From positions 27,529,002 to 27,593,001 of the forward strand of contig CM037777.1 in assembly GCA_021229015.1 (NCBI GenBank): a stretch of 64,000 bases of DNA. The letters run 5' to 3'. This DNA is from Solen grandis. Taxonomy: Eukaryota; Mollusca; Bivalvia; Adapedonta; Solenidae. Positions 49,013 through 61,929 of this stretch are shown here, piece after piece. The notes under the pieces are model-generated. The model made no database searches. It had not been told where the DNA came from and was given only the letters and a program-made list of their open reading frames with translations. The position numbers were made by a program, and so were the translations under genes. Positions within the stretch are counted from its first letter, which is position 1. The number at the start of each line of letters is the position of its first letter.

Positions 49013-50470
49013 AACAATCCAAAGAGAGCTTCGGGCACACTTAAACTCCAGTGTAACAAGTTCGTGAGTTGTACATACCACTGCCAGTGAAGAAATTATT
49101 GAGTTTGTCACTTTTACATTATTGTTGGTTTTAAAGTAAAGTAAGTATATCAACAAAACAAAACTTTTATTCCTTAATCCATAATTTGTTACAACAAATC
49201 AGTTGAGGTATGAGAGAGAGAGATCCATAATTATATATCTCCAATATCTATTTGTAAGAATTTTATTTAAGTCATAAAGTCATTTATAAATAATCCCCAT
49301 TGAAAAGAAGAAGTTATATTCTACTTTTGTCATTCAGCTAAATTTACATCCTGATCATTGGGTTTATTCATAAATCATCCAAGACAAGTGGCTCTAGGAA
49401 GACATATGCATGACTTGAATAACCCTTGCATTACCCTGGATAGAGGTGAACAATATTTAAATAGTGACCCGACAAATATTCGAACCACAGACCTGTGATC
49501 TGGATTTATGCAGCCTACTACTGGAGTCAGGACTATCTAGATCCTTTTTGATGTCACAATTAACAATAGTTAAGTTTTTTCGGAAAAGTAAATTAACTGA
49601 TATGTAAACAAGGTATTCATTTTACATCTAATGGGTAATTAGTTATTCATGCTATTCTTAAAGATAGTATGCCATAACAAGATGATATCATGAAAAAAAA
49701 AACTCACCATTTTAACTGCCAGGCACAGTTAGCTTGGCTATACAATTTGAAGCAATTATTTGAAACTGTATGTACTATAAGAATTCTAAATCAGATATAG
49801 CAATAGCCCAAACTCATTGAACAATTGTAAAAAAAGGTGGATCTGAGGCATAATATGCATGCAAAGTTTTAAGAAATTACACCTTCCAATCCATTTTTAG
49901 CCAAATAAACAACCAACTTACATCAGAAAAAGAACATGTGTAAGAATATCTATTGAAAATGGAATTTCTGCAGTTGCTTAATGTGGAATTCTAAAATGGA
50001 AATAAAATTTAACAGTAATGAGTATAAAAAAATAATGAATACACTCCATGAAAAAAAAAAGATACAATATGGAATATAATTTATGTATGTATGCTTTTTG
50101 AAATGTAATATACAAGTAACTGGAGTTCAGTGGTTCCTATTTGAAGAGGAATAACACACACATGGAGTCTGGACAGGTATTAAAACTGTAATTTAAGGTA
50201 AACCATCCATCATTAAAAGGTGATCATAGTTGATGAAGTGATAGTAGGAATTGAATAGTAAATCATGTGATGGATCTTGATTATAATTTAATGATGGATG
50301 GATTACCTTAAAGGATAACATGTTTTAATTATCTTACAAATGCATATACATGACAAAATTGTTTGTAGGTAAGAAGATGAAAACAATGCAATGACAAAGA
50401 TTTCCTCCTAGCAAAAATCCTTGTTTAATCAGTTTAAAAGACGCATCAACAGTATTTCTTTTGGGAAATA
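49013..50470. other. unassigned AT-rich stretch
   Basis: A short tRNA-like complement occurs at 49470-49510 (CGACAAATATTCGAACCACA). Nothing else recognised. Confidence 0.4.
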
Positions 50471-50645
50471 TACATATATTGTGCTGCCTCATGCAATATC
50501 ACACACAACAGTATTTCAGTCATTTTAGGGACAATATATACATATATTGTGCTGCCTCATGTAATATCACACACAACAGTATTTCAGTCATTTTAGGGAC
50601 AATATATACATATATTGTGCTGCCTCATGCAATATCACAACAACA
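50471..50645. repeat. 68-bp tandem repeat made from a SINE segment
   Basis: TACATATATTGTGCTGCCTC starts at 50471, 50539 and 50607. The unit also holds CAACAGTATTTCAGTCATTT and TAGGGACAATATA, which match the middle of the RUDI-like SINE (compare 41629-41690). It is a local amplification of part of a SINE. Confidence 0.75.
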
Positions 50646-52560
50646 GAAAAAATTACCTGTTTATCAAACTTACACATTATCCTGAGTCTCAGACAAAGAT
50701 GCAATACCAGTTCCATTTTAAAGGACTTTGGTATGTCAATGACATGAATTAAACCAAGTACAACCTCTTAGTTAGGGGATGAATAATCTAGGAATTTGGT
50801 CAACAAGACCAACGGTAGATGAGCAAGAATAATATATTCCAACAGTTAATTCAAGCCCCTTGAGAAACATACTATCAAGCAAGTAAGAACTCAAGCCTTT
50901 CAGCAGATGCCTTCATTTAGTCACTTCAAGTAGCCAATATTGATAAAATAATATGCAAGCAGTATTGTATACATCTGGTTGAGCTCCAAACTTGTAAGCG
51001 CTGCGTCTCGGGTTCAAATCCTGATCTATGTCTGCGCATTTTCTACACTTGGTTATGTAATGCCCAATTAGGTTCCCTTGTCGCTGTGAGATTTGTGTAA
51101 ACAAATTACAATAAAAAACGTGAGTCCACTGTTGGTGAGATGAGATGCATATTTTTTCCATTACCATAGCAACTTAAATTTTAGTCTAAGAAAAAAAAGT
51201 GGCGTGCAGAATCGCCATACTGCCATCTATTCGTAATTTTATCTTAAACGATTTCCGGAAAGAACAGACGAAGGGCAATTACCTATATTCTAATTAAATC
51301 TGTATGGTACTGGTTCTAGTTACTGGCAAAATGTGGGATCGGTACAGTATAGTTCTCTAGTGTATATCACACTTGGGTAAATCAAGAACATAGTTTTCTT
51401 TTAATGGACTAATTTCAAATGCACATGCATGTATGAGGTTCATCCAACAAATGTGGCTGTTTAATGTACTTTTAATAGGAAAAGTTTTCCAACGGAACAC
51501 CTGACAATATCAATTCTGGAATCCCTTCCCTGTTTTTGGTGTCCTCGGGATTTCGGGACACTGTCAGTTTCGATCCCTGAAGTGCTCCCACTTAAGTCCT
51601 AGTCTGGCTATACATTTTTCTCATCTGATCATTTTGGTCTTACCATTTATAAATGTATTGCCACTGGATTAAAAAAGAAAATATATATTTCTTCTCTGTA
51701 CTGTGACCCCAGGGCCTTATTAAGTCAGAATTTGAGGTGGATGTTTTTGTTTACGGCTGTTCAATAATCCACAAAGTATTTATGAATCATTCGAACATTG
51801 AATTTATTCTCTTGACCACCCTTACTAAAACCATTTGAGGGGTCATGTGTTCAAATCCCTGTCTGGTTTTTTTTTTTTTTCTTAAATTGTTATATTACAT
51901 TCACATGTCTCAATTGAACTTGATGATCATTTTGTTGTATGAGTCTCAATTATTACATCTATCATTGTTCATAATTATTATTTTTTTGATCCAGTCATTT
52001 TATAAAAGGATAAATTTCTTCAGTCGAACTGAGTAACTTATTACTTGATTAATCATTATTTATAAAAACATATTTATGCTTATAAAGCTCTAGAATAAAG
52101 TTTAAACAATGACAGAAATCTATAAATCTACATCTATTATTTACTACACAAACAAGTATATCAAACAGACGCACATGGTTTAGAAAATATTACAAAATGT
52201 TCTAAATACGAAAACGAAAGTTGAAGTTTTCGTCAAAGCTGAAACACATCGTCTATAATAATAAATTGATATGATAAGAAATAATAACATTGATAATGCC
52301 AATCGTTCAGCATGATTTGACCCTAGTTCATGCTTAAAACTATCATTCATTGCATTGGATTCCTCAAGACAAAAAATATCTACCCCACCCACTATTGAAA
52401 TTATTGTACGTTATAAAGAGACCCGCGTTAAATCTCTAACAATGATGGCAGTTTATAAATACAGTAGATTAAATAATCAATAGAAATATAAAGTATGTAC
52501 ATTGTATGTACCTCTCCCTAATGAGCTGGATTGAAGATTTCTGAATTATTTTCACAGGAG
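50646..52560. other. unassigned stretch with tRNA-like fragments
   Basis: AGCGCTGCGTCTCGGGTTCA then AATCC at 50997-51021 and GTCATGTGTTCAAATCCCTG at 51842-51861 are B-box-like SINE fragments. No gene recognised. Confidence 0.4.
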
Positions 52561-53094
52561 TTTCAACTTCGTTTCATAGGAAACAAGAACGATAACTCTA
52601 GTTGAGTTTCCTAGGGTTGGCCTAAAAACACGCAATTAAAAATATTTGGCGAAATGGATGCAATGTAACACGCAATGGAAATCATGTTTCCAGATAGCAT
52701 TACTGAAGGCGTATATCTAATTTTAAATTATGAAAATATTGTTTACTTACGTATAGTAAGTCATTATATGACTGAAAATTATTACAAAGTTATTTATTTT
52801 GTTGTTGTGAATGATACCAAAATTTCCATTGCGCGGTAGAATATATTTCCCGGGGAGCAATTAAAAAATATATGAAAATGTATATGTGAAAGATAAATAA
52901 AATGTTATTTTATTGTTTTCGTTCATATTTTGTGTTTCAATTAAATTTTATATATAAATTACATTTGGTAATTATACATTATTTTATCAAATAAGTGTCT
53001 GTTTACCCCCGCATTGCACCTCAGTAAAACACGCAATGGAAAAAAATCTAAAAGCATCACTAAAGGCTTAAATTTAATGTTTAGTTCGACTTGT
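52561..53094. repeat. dispersed repeat with CGCAATGGAAA motifs
   Basis: ACACGCAATGGAAATCATG (52670), its inverse AAATTTCCATTGCGCGG (52827) and AAACACGCAATGGAAAAAA (53029) suggest one or two small inverted-repeat elements. Boundaries are not clear. Confidence 0.3.
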
Positions 53095-53375
53095 ACTCTC
53101 CATTCGATCCATGCAGAATAGTGTTTTCAGCAGCAGTGGGTTTAAATCTCGAGGTGTTCCAGTCAAATTATTGATTTGTCAAATATTTATCTGACTTAGT
53201 AAAAAGGAATAACTCTTAAATGAATTAAAAGCGACGCCACCTTTTGATATTATTGTTATCACTTTCGCTCTCGGTAACTAAAGCTAACGATACATACTGT
53301 GACTGGTAAATGGGAGATTATTGGTGTTAGCCCTAATAATAGTGTTGTATCTTTTACCTCCCTTTGATCATTACT
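53095..53375. repeat. dispersed repeat shared with 31225-31500
   Basis: It shares CTCTCCATTCGAT, CAGCAGCAGTGGGTT, GGTAAATGGGAGA and TTTTACCTCCCTTT in the same order as the segment near 31.3 kb. Family not recognised. Confidence 0.5.
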
Positions 53376-55362
53376 AGGAATTAGTTAATTTAATTTTACA
53401 GACTTCCCTTCATTACGGAGGGGATTATCCGTCAAAACTCAATAGGTCTAGATGACAATCTTATATGTATTAGTTATCATTTATATATTATTGTTTTATT
53501 AAAGGATGCGAAGCGGAGCGCTGCGATAAATCCAAAAACTGAGGTGTACTGAATACTGAATTAGCTTTAGAAGTCCGTTAGAAGTCCATGAGGTATCTAA
53601 AAGGTCAAGGTTTTAGTCTATCGGTCAAATGAATAAAGACCCTTAAAGTCCCCGTACGTTTTAGCTTAGAATTTTCTTGAGAAAATTATTTTTTTCCATA
53701 TTTAAAAATGACAAAGCCTCAAGTGATGTTTAATTAACCACTGAATGCTTAATTGAACCGACATAATGAAATATCTAATAAACGAATGCGGGAAATCCAC
53801 CGGAATCCTTATGTGTTCAGGCAGGGCACTATATTCTAATATAGTGAGAAAAGTGGGCGAAACGTGTTCTGAAACACACTGTGCAGTAAAATCACGGATG
53901 TTTCCTCGTACATGTGGTGTTTCAGAAGTACGAGGATTTTTGTTATAAATTAAAGACATTTCGATGCAGCGTAGGAGAAGAGATATGAAAAAAAAATCCG
54001 CATACTTCTGAGAAAAGAAATATCGTATGTTGTTTTATGGTGACGTTGTTGTAAGCTAAATATAGAACGGGAAACGTAAACTTGCGATTTTTCTCATGGA
54101 GTCGTTTCCAAAAAATAGGCATTTATCAAGGTCTTTTTGGGCTGAAATCACAAAGAGGCGTTTACGGGGTAGGTGTATTGAGAATTAACCTGAACAACTA
54201 TGAGATACTGGGACTTTAACTGTTTGAAACGGGCTAAATTTCGTGACAGAATTTTACCGCTTTTTTTTTCATCTCACCGTTGGGAATGGAATCTACGACA
54301 TTTCAATTTATGTAAGTTATAGCAATCGTTATGCTCGGTTGGTTCGGTTTAATGTTCCTATAACAGTAGATCAATTTGGGGACAGTTTTCTATATGATAA
54401 AGATGTAGTTCTGTTTCACATTAGTGGCATGGTACCTCATGCACGGATCCGGTGTGTGGGTGGGGGGGGGGGGTAGTTGGTCATGCCACCCCGCCGCCCT
54501 GGAATTTGGCTATTTTGTTTTAAAATACCGTAATTTATTAATTTTCGTTGACATTAAATTTTGCTGATAATGTAGGAAATTTCGTGTGTACATTCATTCG
54601 TGGACCTATGCTTTAGAATACGTGAGGTCTTCGTGGGGATTAATATTTGTGGATAAGACCATCGCGAAGTCGACGAAATTTAGTGTCCCACGAAAATACA
54701 TGTATATGCATAAAATGTAATATGTGTTGACACCAAATCAGATGTCAAATACTCTAAATATTCAACAGGATTTCAATCCCATATTATAGAGGAGGGAGTC
54801 CAAGTTTATTATAGTTGCACAAAGCGTCCGATCATGTACTCTAGAGGGGGTCGTATCACACATATATCAAAGGGAGTCCCACATTTCGGCGGGGGGGGGG
54901 GGGGCTGATCAAGTATTCTAGAGTGTTTTTTTCTTTTTAAGAAAACATTATTAACGACACCGTGATTCTCATTTCGACGGTTTACTCTTTGGCTGAAAAG
55001 GTGCGTTATATGGTGTTGCTGTGGCCCAGATCCAATATGATAGAAAAACGAGAGTTGTGTGCTAACTATTAAGGATCGCATATGTGTTATTCGATGTAGT
55101 ATTGTAAATTGTCTCTGTTATATTACAATAATTATTTTGGGCGGACTTCATGTGAACGGGTATGAGGCATACCCAATAATGCTTAATTTATATCACGGCG
55201 CATGCATGAGAGTGACACGTATCTGTATATTTAATTTTATTATAATTAATTAATAATCCTCTTTTATATATAACAGGATTCAAGTGTTAAAAATTTCCGC
55301 CAATGATAAAAGTACATCGATATATAGTAAACCGATTTAGTGGACTGAACAAATCACATGTA
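53376..55362. other. unassigned stretch
   Basis: Poly-G runs at 54460-54474 and 54889-54903. The stretch 54530-54710 (TTTCGTTGACATTAAATTTT, TTCGTGGGGATTAATATTTG, CACGAAAATACATGTA) resembles a dispersed repeat. No gene recognised; the frames have no signature. Confidence 0.4.
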
Positions 55363-56310
55363 GATAGGTCAGGATGTAGATAGGTCAGAGTGTAGATAGG
55401 TCAGTGTGTAGGTAGGTCAAAGTGTAGAAAGGTCAGAATGTAGTTAGGTCAGTGTGTAGGTAGGTCAATGTGTAGAAAGGTCAGAATGTAGTTAGTCAGA
55501 GTGTAGATAGGTCAGTGTGTAGATAGGTCAATGTGTAGATAGGTCAGAGTGTAGATAGGTCAGTGTGTAGATAGGTCAGGATGTAGATAGGTCAGGGTGT
55601 AGATAGGTCAGTGTGTAGATAGATCAGGGTGTAGATAGGTCAGAGTGTAGATAGGTCAGAGTGTAGATAGGTCAGAGTGTAGATAGGTCAGAGTGTAGAT
55701 AGGTCAGGGTGTAGATAGGTCAGAGTGTAGATAGGTCAGAGTGTAGATAGGTCAGGATGTAGATAGGTCAGAGTGTAGATAGATCAGAGTGAGTAGGGAG
55801 TTTAGGTCAGTAGATGTAGGTGGTGGTCAGGTGTGATAGATAGGTCAGGATGTAGATAGGTCAGAGTGTAGATAGGTCAGAGAGTAGATAGGTCAGAGTG
55901 TAGATAGGTCAGAGTGTAGATAGGTCAGGGTGTAGATAGGTCAGGGTGTAGATAGGTCAGAGTGTAGATAGGTTAGAGTGTAGATAGGTCATTGTGTAGA
56001 TAGGTCAGGATGTAGATAGGTCAGAGTGTAGATAGGTCAGGGTGTAGAAAGGTCGGATGTAGATAGGTCAGAGTGTAGATAGGTCAGGTGTAGATAGGTC
56101 AGGATGTAGATAGGTCAGTGTGTAGATAGGTCAGGGTGTAGATAGGTCAGGGTGTAGATAGGTCAGGTGTAGATAGGTCAGGATGTAGATAGGTCAGAGT
56201 GTAGATAGGTCAGGGTGTAGAACGGTCAGTGTATAGAAAGGTCAGTGTGTAAATATTATAGGATGTAAATGGGTCAGGGTGTAGATAGGTCAGTATGTAG
56301 ATAAGTCAGG
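55363..56310. repeat. 16-bp minisatellite (GTGTAGATAGGTCAGA)
   Basis: Roughly 58 units of GTGTAGATAGGTCAGA with variants at the GTG/ATG and CAGA/CAGG/CAGT positions run across about 0.95 kb. A disturbed patch lies at 55790-55840. The unit is 16 bases, so no frame is kept. Confidence 0.95.
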
Positions 56311-56639
56311 ATGAAGGTCTTGTTCAGAAGATTGTAGTGCCCAAATATAAAGTAAACCCAAAAGGAATACACACACGCACCGACGGACGGTTTGAAACTA
56401 ATATGCCTCACTTTGGGGAAAAAAAGAATTCGACAATGTAGCTGAAAATGGGTTTCAAAATGCATCAGAAAGCACCATTTTGCGTTTAAGAATCATCTTG
56501 TCTTTGGACAAGCACGAAAGAGCAACTACTATCCGACAGTGTTCCTTGTTGTTTTTTGTTTGTTTGTTTTTTTGGGTTTTTTTTGGCAAACAACACTTTG
56601 TCTATCACAAAAACATGACGCCCCTGCCTTAAAATTCTA

Positions 56640-56790
56640 GATCTGCGCCTGTCCTATAGATTCATTCACGTTATCCTGATACCATATCAAAAGGTCCTGG
56701 AACTAGACTTATATGCTATCCAATATTATTTTAACGAGTTTGGTCACGCCCGGGGATCTAACCCACGACCATCCGGCAATGTTTTATTAA
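56640..56790 (-). repeat. SINE, RUDI/V-SINE-like, degraded
   Basis: ACGTTATCCTGATACCATAT, GGTCCTGGAACTAGACTTAT and GGGGATCTAACCCACGACCA correspond to the body and head of the other minus-strand copies. Confidence 0.55.
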
Positions 56791-57683
56791 GGAAGGCAAT
56801 TTTTGAAACAGTATACATGTATTTGAAAATCTATACTGCCTATTGTAAAACGTGTTTAGACTTGAAAACGAAAGTAGGATATAACATTATTGATACACGA
56901 TATCTTAATTCACTTTTTTTTGTGTGCAAAAATGCTCTGATAAATGAAATATCAATACTGATATGTTCTACACAAACTTATTTAACAATTTTGGTCCAGG
57001 CAGTTATTTTTATAAGGATAGAGAGATCTGTTTGTAGGCTTATGGCGATCAAATAAAATGTTTACAAGATTGGTAGATAAGGTTTTACAGATTTCGATTC
57101 ATATCACTAGAAATGTCAATTTTGAAATACAGAATACACATTCTTCATCTCCAAACATGTACATGTATACATGTTTACATTCATGTACAGATTGCTTGGT
57201 TATAGAACTCAATAAACGATACTGTTTGATGAAATAAATGTACACGTGTCTATAAAAATACATATGTTCTACAAAAATAAACCATTGCTAATAAGTTTGG
57301 GAGAAAAGAAAAAAAAAAAATCACTCACCTATTATTATTGGTATTCAGGTTTCATGGAAGAAAAATGGCGATGTGAGTCCTATTTGTTTACGTGCGTTGT
57401 TAACCGTCGACAGGTCCCGTATGTAGGGGTATCTATTGTGACGTGGAGATCTATATATATACAGCGCTCTGATTAAGACGGGTATACCTGTACCTCCTAT
57501 ATGGTTGTATTTCAAAATATACCGATAAAGCTTACTTTTTGGTGGGTATAATGCAGGAAGAAACTAAGCAAATGATATTATTTGGATTCTAACAGCTGAA
57601 TTGTTTACTGGAGTAATTCCATTAAACAAATTTAAAGATAGTGAAAGGTGAACGTCAATCGATGTCGGATTGTGTAATAAATG
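56791..57683. other. unassigned AT-rich stretch
   Basis: No feature recognised. The open frames at 56817-57056 and 57246-57476 show no domain. Confidence 0.4.
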
Positions 57684-57714
57684 TTGTTGTTGATGATGAT
57701 GATGATGATGATGA
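57684..57714. repeat. GAT microsatellite
   Basis: A short tract of GAT repeats after TTGTTGTTGAT. Confidence 0.85.
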
Positions 57715-57737
57715 AGTTGAAGACAACAATTAGTAGG

Positions 57738-57950
57738 GACTTGACTTGACTCTTTGCGTTTATTGTCGCTTCGACAGTATATCAGTCATGTAGCGACGTC
57801 CAGGTAATTACAGGTGGAGGAAGACCCCGAATGCACGGAGGTATCCGGGTAGAACCACCGACCTACCGCAAACCAGCTGGAAGGCTTCATCACGTGAAAA
57901 TCGGAATGACCCTGCCGGGATTCGAATCCACGGGGTGAGGGTGATGGGTA
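57738..57950 (-). repeat. SINE, second type, near full length
   Basis: The most complete copy. On the minus strand the tRNA-like GTGGATTCGAATCCCGGCAG leads to GAAGCCTTCCAGCTGGTTTG, GGTAGGTCGGTGGTTCTACC, CGGGGTCTTCCTCCACCTGT and CTGTCGAAGCGACAATAAAC. It abuts the GAT array. Confidence 0.7.
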
Positions 57951-57954
57951 GGGG

Positions 57955-58269
57955 GAAGGGATGATGATGATGATGATGATGATGGTGGTGGTGATGATGG
58001 TGGTGATGCTGATGTTGATGATGATGATGATGATGATGATGGTGATGAGTAGGGAAAAGGGATGATGATGATGATGAAGAGTAGGGGAAAGGGATGTTGA
58101 TGATGATGATGTTAATGATGATGATGATGGGGGTGATGATGATGATGATGATGGTGATGATGGGGGTGATGATGATGATGATGATGATGATGGTGATGGT
58201 GGTGATGCTGTGTGAGGGGAATTGATGGTGATGTTGATGATGGTGACGATGATGAAGAGTAGGGAAAAG

Positions 58270-58325
<56 letters not shown>

Positions 58326-58364
58326 CTGGTGGTGATGCTGATGCTGCTGCTGCTGATGATGATG

Positions 58365-58438
<74 letters not shown>

Positions 58439-58530
58439 AAGGGATGATGATGATGATGATGATGAGGAGGAGGAGGAGGAGGATGGGGTGATGATGATGA
58501 TGATGATGATGGTGTTGATGATGAAATAGA
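57955..58530. repeat. compound GAT (ATC) microsatellite
   Basis: GAT/GGT trinucleotides are interrupted at intervals by GAGTAGGGGAAAGGGAT-like words (58046, 58078, 58255) and a GGA tract (58466-58480), giving a higher-order pattern. The 293-codon minus-strand frame across it is a low-complexity His/Ser/Ile product of the array. Confidence 0.95.
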
Positions 58531-58756
58531 GGTGAGATTGATGTTATAGGTGATGTCTTTAGCACGATATTAATTTGGGCATATGATAAAGGGTCGTTTT
58601 GTGTAACGATATTATAATACTTAATAAATATCTTGATTACATTTTTCTGTTTACAGTCTAGGGACAAGACAGCACGTTTAGTTTTAATAATATATTTCTA
58701 AAATAAAATCACGTTTACTTTACCTGTTCAAGTGTGTCTGTGGTTGTGTTTGTTTA
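58531..58756. other. short unassigned spacer
   Basis: Nothing recognised. Confidence 0.4.
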
Positions 58757-59035
58757 CTTGGGTTTGAATTTCCACCGACAGTTTATTTATTTATTTATTT
58801 ATTTATTTATTTCGGGACTTTCATCTAAACGAGGCTTCACTGCGATATCACACCGTATACATATGGCACATGATGCCACACAACTCTTAACACTAAACTT
58901 AACCTTTTGTGCTGAGCACCAAGCACATGTTAATATATTAGTACCTTAATTAGAGACTTATGTCGTGGCCAGGAATCAAACCCATGACCCCCGAGTTACG
59001 GAACTGACGTTCTTACCACACGGTCACCGGAGCAC
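58757..59035 (-). repeat. SINE, RUDI/V-SINE-like with TTTA microsatellite
   Basis: CTTCACTGCGATATCACACC, ATGGCACATGATGCCACACA, GTGCTGAGCACCAAGCAC and GGAATCAAACCCATGACCCC give body and head in reverse. A TTTA repeat (58781-58812) lies at the SINE 3' end side. Confidence 0.65.
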
Positions 59036-59434
59036 GTGTCTGTTTTCATAAACATGAACAAGTAATTATAAGCAGAGCATAACAACAATGTCTGGAAAAG
59101 CATTCAAATATATAATGTAGCTATATGTATTTAATATTGAGATCGGTGAATACTTTACCCGAAAATGAATTAATACAAAAATCGACTCAACTTTCTTACG
59201 ACATACCATTATATTTTAAACGTCTTGCACTAAGAAAGATTGTAAAAGGTATCATATAACAACTGACTTTAGCTTTTCATTGTCGTCAGGATAATATTAA
59301 GGAAGCGTATAATTTAAAACTAACCACAGGTTGAATATCTCGACCTAGATATGTGTTCCTCTGGGTTTAACTTGCCAACGAAAATATTGTTGTAACTTTG
59401 GGATAGTGTCTAAATTAGATAGATAATTATAGTG
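59036..59434. other. unassigned AT-rich stretch
   Basis: Nothing recognised. Confidence 0.4.
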
Positions 59435-59632
59435 ATGCCTCACCGCGATATCTCGACGCAGACATATGGCATGATACCACACCCGGTCATATTATCCTGA
59501 CACTGGACCAGCCAGGCCTGTATTTGCAGAGCGCCAAACAGAGGAATTATGTCACGGTCGAAGATCGGACCCACTACATCCCGGTTACGGGACAGACGCT
59601 TTTACCAGTTGGCAGCCTGGACTGTACCACCG
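59435..59632 (-). repeat. SINE, RUDI/V-SINE-like
   Basis: CTCACCGCGATATCTCGACG, GGCATGATACCACACCCGGT, ATTATCCTGACACTGGACCA, CAGAGCGCCAAACAGAGGAA and GAAGATCGGACCCACTACAT follow the family order in reverse. Confidence 0.65.
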
Positions 59633-60153
59633 ACATATCGACATAATTAAGATTGTATTAAAAGTTAAATAGCAACTCATACTCATTTTCTTACTGTTAC
59701 ATTGTCAAAATGCCGGCTTATCAAAGCACAGTCACAAAAGCAACGATTCAAAGCATGAGCTATTGCCGTGTGCAGCAGCTACATTGGACTGGAAGATCTT
59801 ACAAAACTACTTATTTGTCTAATTCATAAACTTATATTCGTGTGGTACCGTGGATTTCAGTCTCCAAACTTGAACCCCTTGAACACCGTTTGGATAAGCT
59901 TGGATGATCTAATCAACATTTTTCTTTCAGAGCCAATATTGTTTTCCATGATTCTTTAGGTGCAATGTATATCTCATGATCGTATGTGATATCTTAAATG
60001 TGAATTTATAAACATTTTATAAGCAGATACTAACCATTTAAAATGAACAAACAACTTATATCTATTTTTGTTCTTGCTTTTGAAATGAGCAAGATTGGCA
60101 TATGTATAATTGTTTGGAGCAAATACTAAATATCATTAATTATTATTATTATT
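59633..60153. other. unassigned stretch
   Basis: Nothing recognised. The frame 59768-59959 has no signature. Confidence 0.4.
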
Positions 60154-60311
60154 AGGGTAAAATCCCTGTAATGCTTCCGCAACATTTCGGACTTCATGGC
60201 CTTTCACGGAGGTACCCAAGGTTTCCTAATTTTTCATTGGGGTACTTTGGTTATCTTGGTAGAGGTTAAGTGGTCCAAGACAAAGCGGAACCATTACAGG
60301 GACTTTACTTT
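60154..60311. mobile_element. short MITE-like element
   Basis: The left end (AGGGTAAAATCCCTGTAATG then CTTCCGC) and right end (GCGGAACCATTACAGGGACT then TTACT) are inverted copies over about 25 bases, 158 bp apart. No coding capacity. Family not identified. Confidence 0.6.
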
Positions 60312-60644
60312 ATTTTCAATATTGTATGTATGGAAAGCACTTTTTTTTCCGCTTTCTTAATCAGTAAACATTACACTTTCAAATTTTAGTAAAGGACAGA
60401 AAAAAAAAAGAAAAAGGTTTTAAATAAAACTATTTTCGGTTTGCTGACCGGCCCACGCATTGTTCCGAGCAGTTCTTATTTTCACAATCAAATATCTTTG
60501 ACAACAATTAATATAAGTCAACTCTTAATGCAGAAACAATATAACTTTCCATAAATCCGTATGCAACTTTAAATGAGTCAAATATTTACATCTTGTTGAC
60601 AACAGCAAAGATTGATTCAATATATAAAGGTTCACGAAGCCGTG
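60312..60644. other. unassigned stretch
   Basis: Nothing recognised. Confidence 0.4.
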
Positions 60645-60808
60645 GTCCAGTGACAGTGTTGTAACGTACATGACTGCGGATCCGAAGGTTGTGGGTCCGA
60701 ACCTCCGGTGGAGACAGGATTTTTTATGGCTTTCCAAGGCGCAAAGTACTGGTCCAATCCACGAACCGTCTTGGGGATGAGTATAAGTTGCAATTATAAT
60801 TTCCAATT
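60645..60808 (+). repeat. tRNA-derived SINE, fourth type
   Basis: The tRNA-like head (GCCGTGGTCCAGTGACAGTG, GGTTGTGGGTCCGAACC) is followed by CAAGGCGCAAAGTACTGGTC and AATTATAATTTCCAATTAAA. The body recurs near 47985-48062. Confidence 0.6.
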
Positions 60809-61894
60809 AAAAGTAAAATAAATAAGTTACCCAAATCTTACCACAATACCAGTTCAACAACAAATGTACACTAAAGAAGCTAGTATTGCGCCGAAATTGC
60901 TTTTCTTTAGAGTGAGTAGGTGTATTTATGTATGCATGGATGTACACATACAAGGTACGTGCAAGTATATGTGTATGAGTGTCCATGCATGTATGTATCT
61001 ATATGTGTATGTCCCTCATGAATTTCATGCTTGATCATATAATATGTTGCTTTGTACAAAACTCCTGTAATTTTTTGGCGCAATAATATATATGACGTCA
61101 ACGTCATGACGTTATTTCCTGATTATGTTTATATTACGCCATATTATTTTTAGTCAAAATGCAATAATGTAGTGTTTTTGTACTTCTTCATGATTTTTGA
61201 TAAAGCCCTTTGGGCGAAAATTCAACAAAGAGTTTAACCTTGCTCCCTGTATGGGGCTTTTGCAGTGACATTTGGTTTCTAATTATATTATTCAAATTTA
61301 TTGTAGTTTAATAATTATCATTACTTATTTTCATTAAAATAAGTGGAGGAATGATTTAAAAAAGTTCAAATAATGATAATGTAAATGGAATATAAATCAT
61401 CATACCCAGTAAAAGAATATTGTAAGTTTTCATTTCATGATAATTATTTTTTTCTGTATTTTTTTTTTCAGTTCAATTAATATTACATACACAGAATGTC
61501 CTGTTCTGGGGACTATTGATTTTATTTCTATCATTTTTTCAAGAAAGAAATTTGCATCCAGTTTTCTGTCACTAGAGTGACGTGGATCAAATTCCACACA
61601 TCTTCTTGTGGAACTTTTAGTAGAGTTAATCTTGGGTTTGCTTAGGTCCGTTTGGCTGGTCGGTTTTGGATCTATATTCATTTTCCGTGGCACATTCCAT
61701 GAGGATAATTTAGATGTGCAGGGCAAGGACCTAATTTCTCTTGTGTTCTCTGTTTATCGCAAATAAAAGCCCTATGTGACTGCAGGATTGTGCAAGTCTG
61801 GAATGGTAAATTTGAAATTATGACAGGCATTTATTTAATTGATTTTAATAATAGATAGATTCTTAGTGATATCTATTGTTTATTCTCTCTCTCA

Positions 61895-61929
<35 letters not shown>

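Noticed and set aside
55363..56310. CRISPR array or telomere-like repeat
   Set aside because: It is a contiguous 16-bp tandem repeat without spacers and does not match the animal telomere unit.
57786..58667. 293-codon His/Ser/Ile-rich frame on the minus strand
   Set aside because: It is a translation of the GAT microsatellite plus a SINE.
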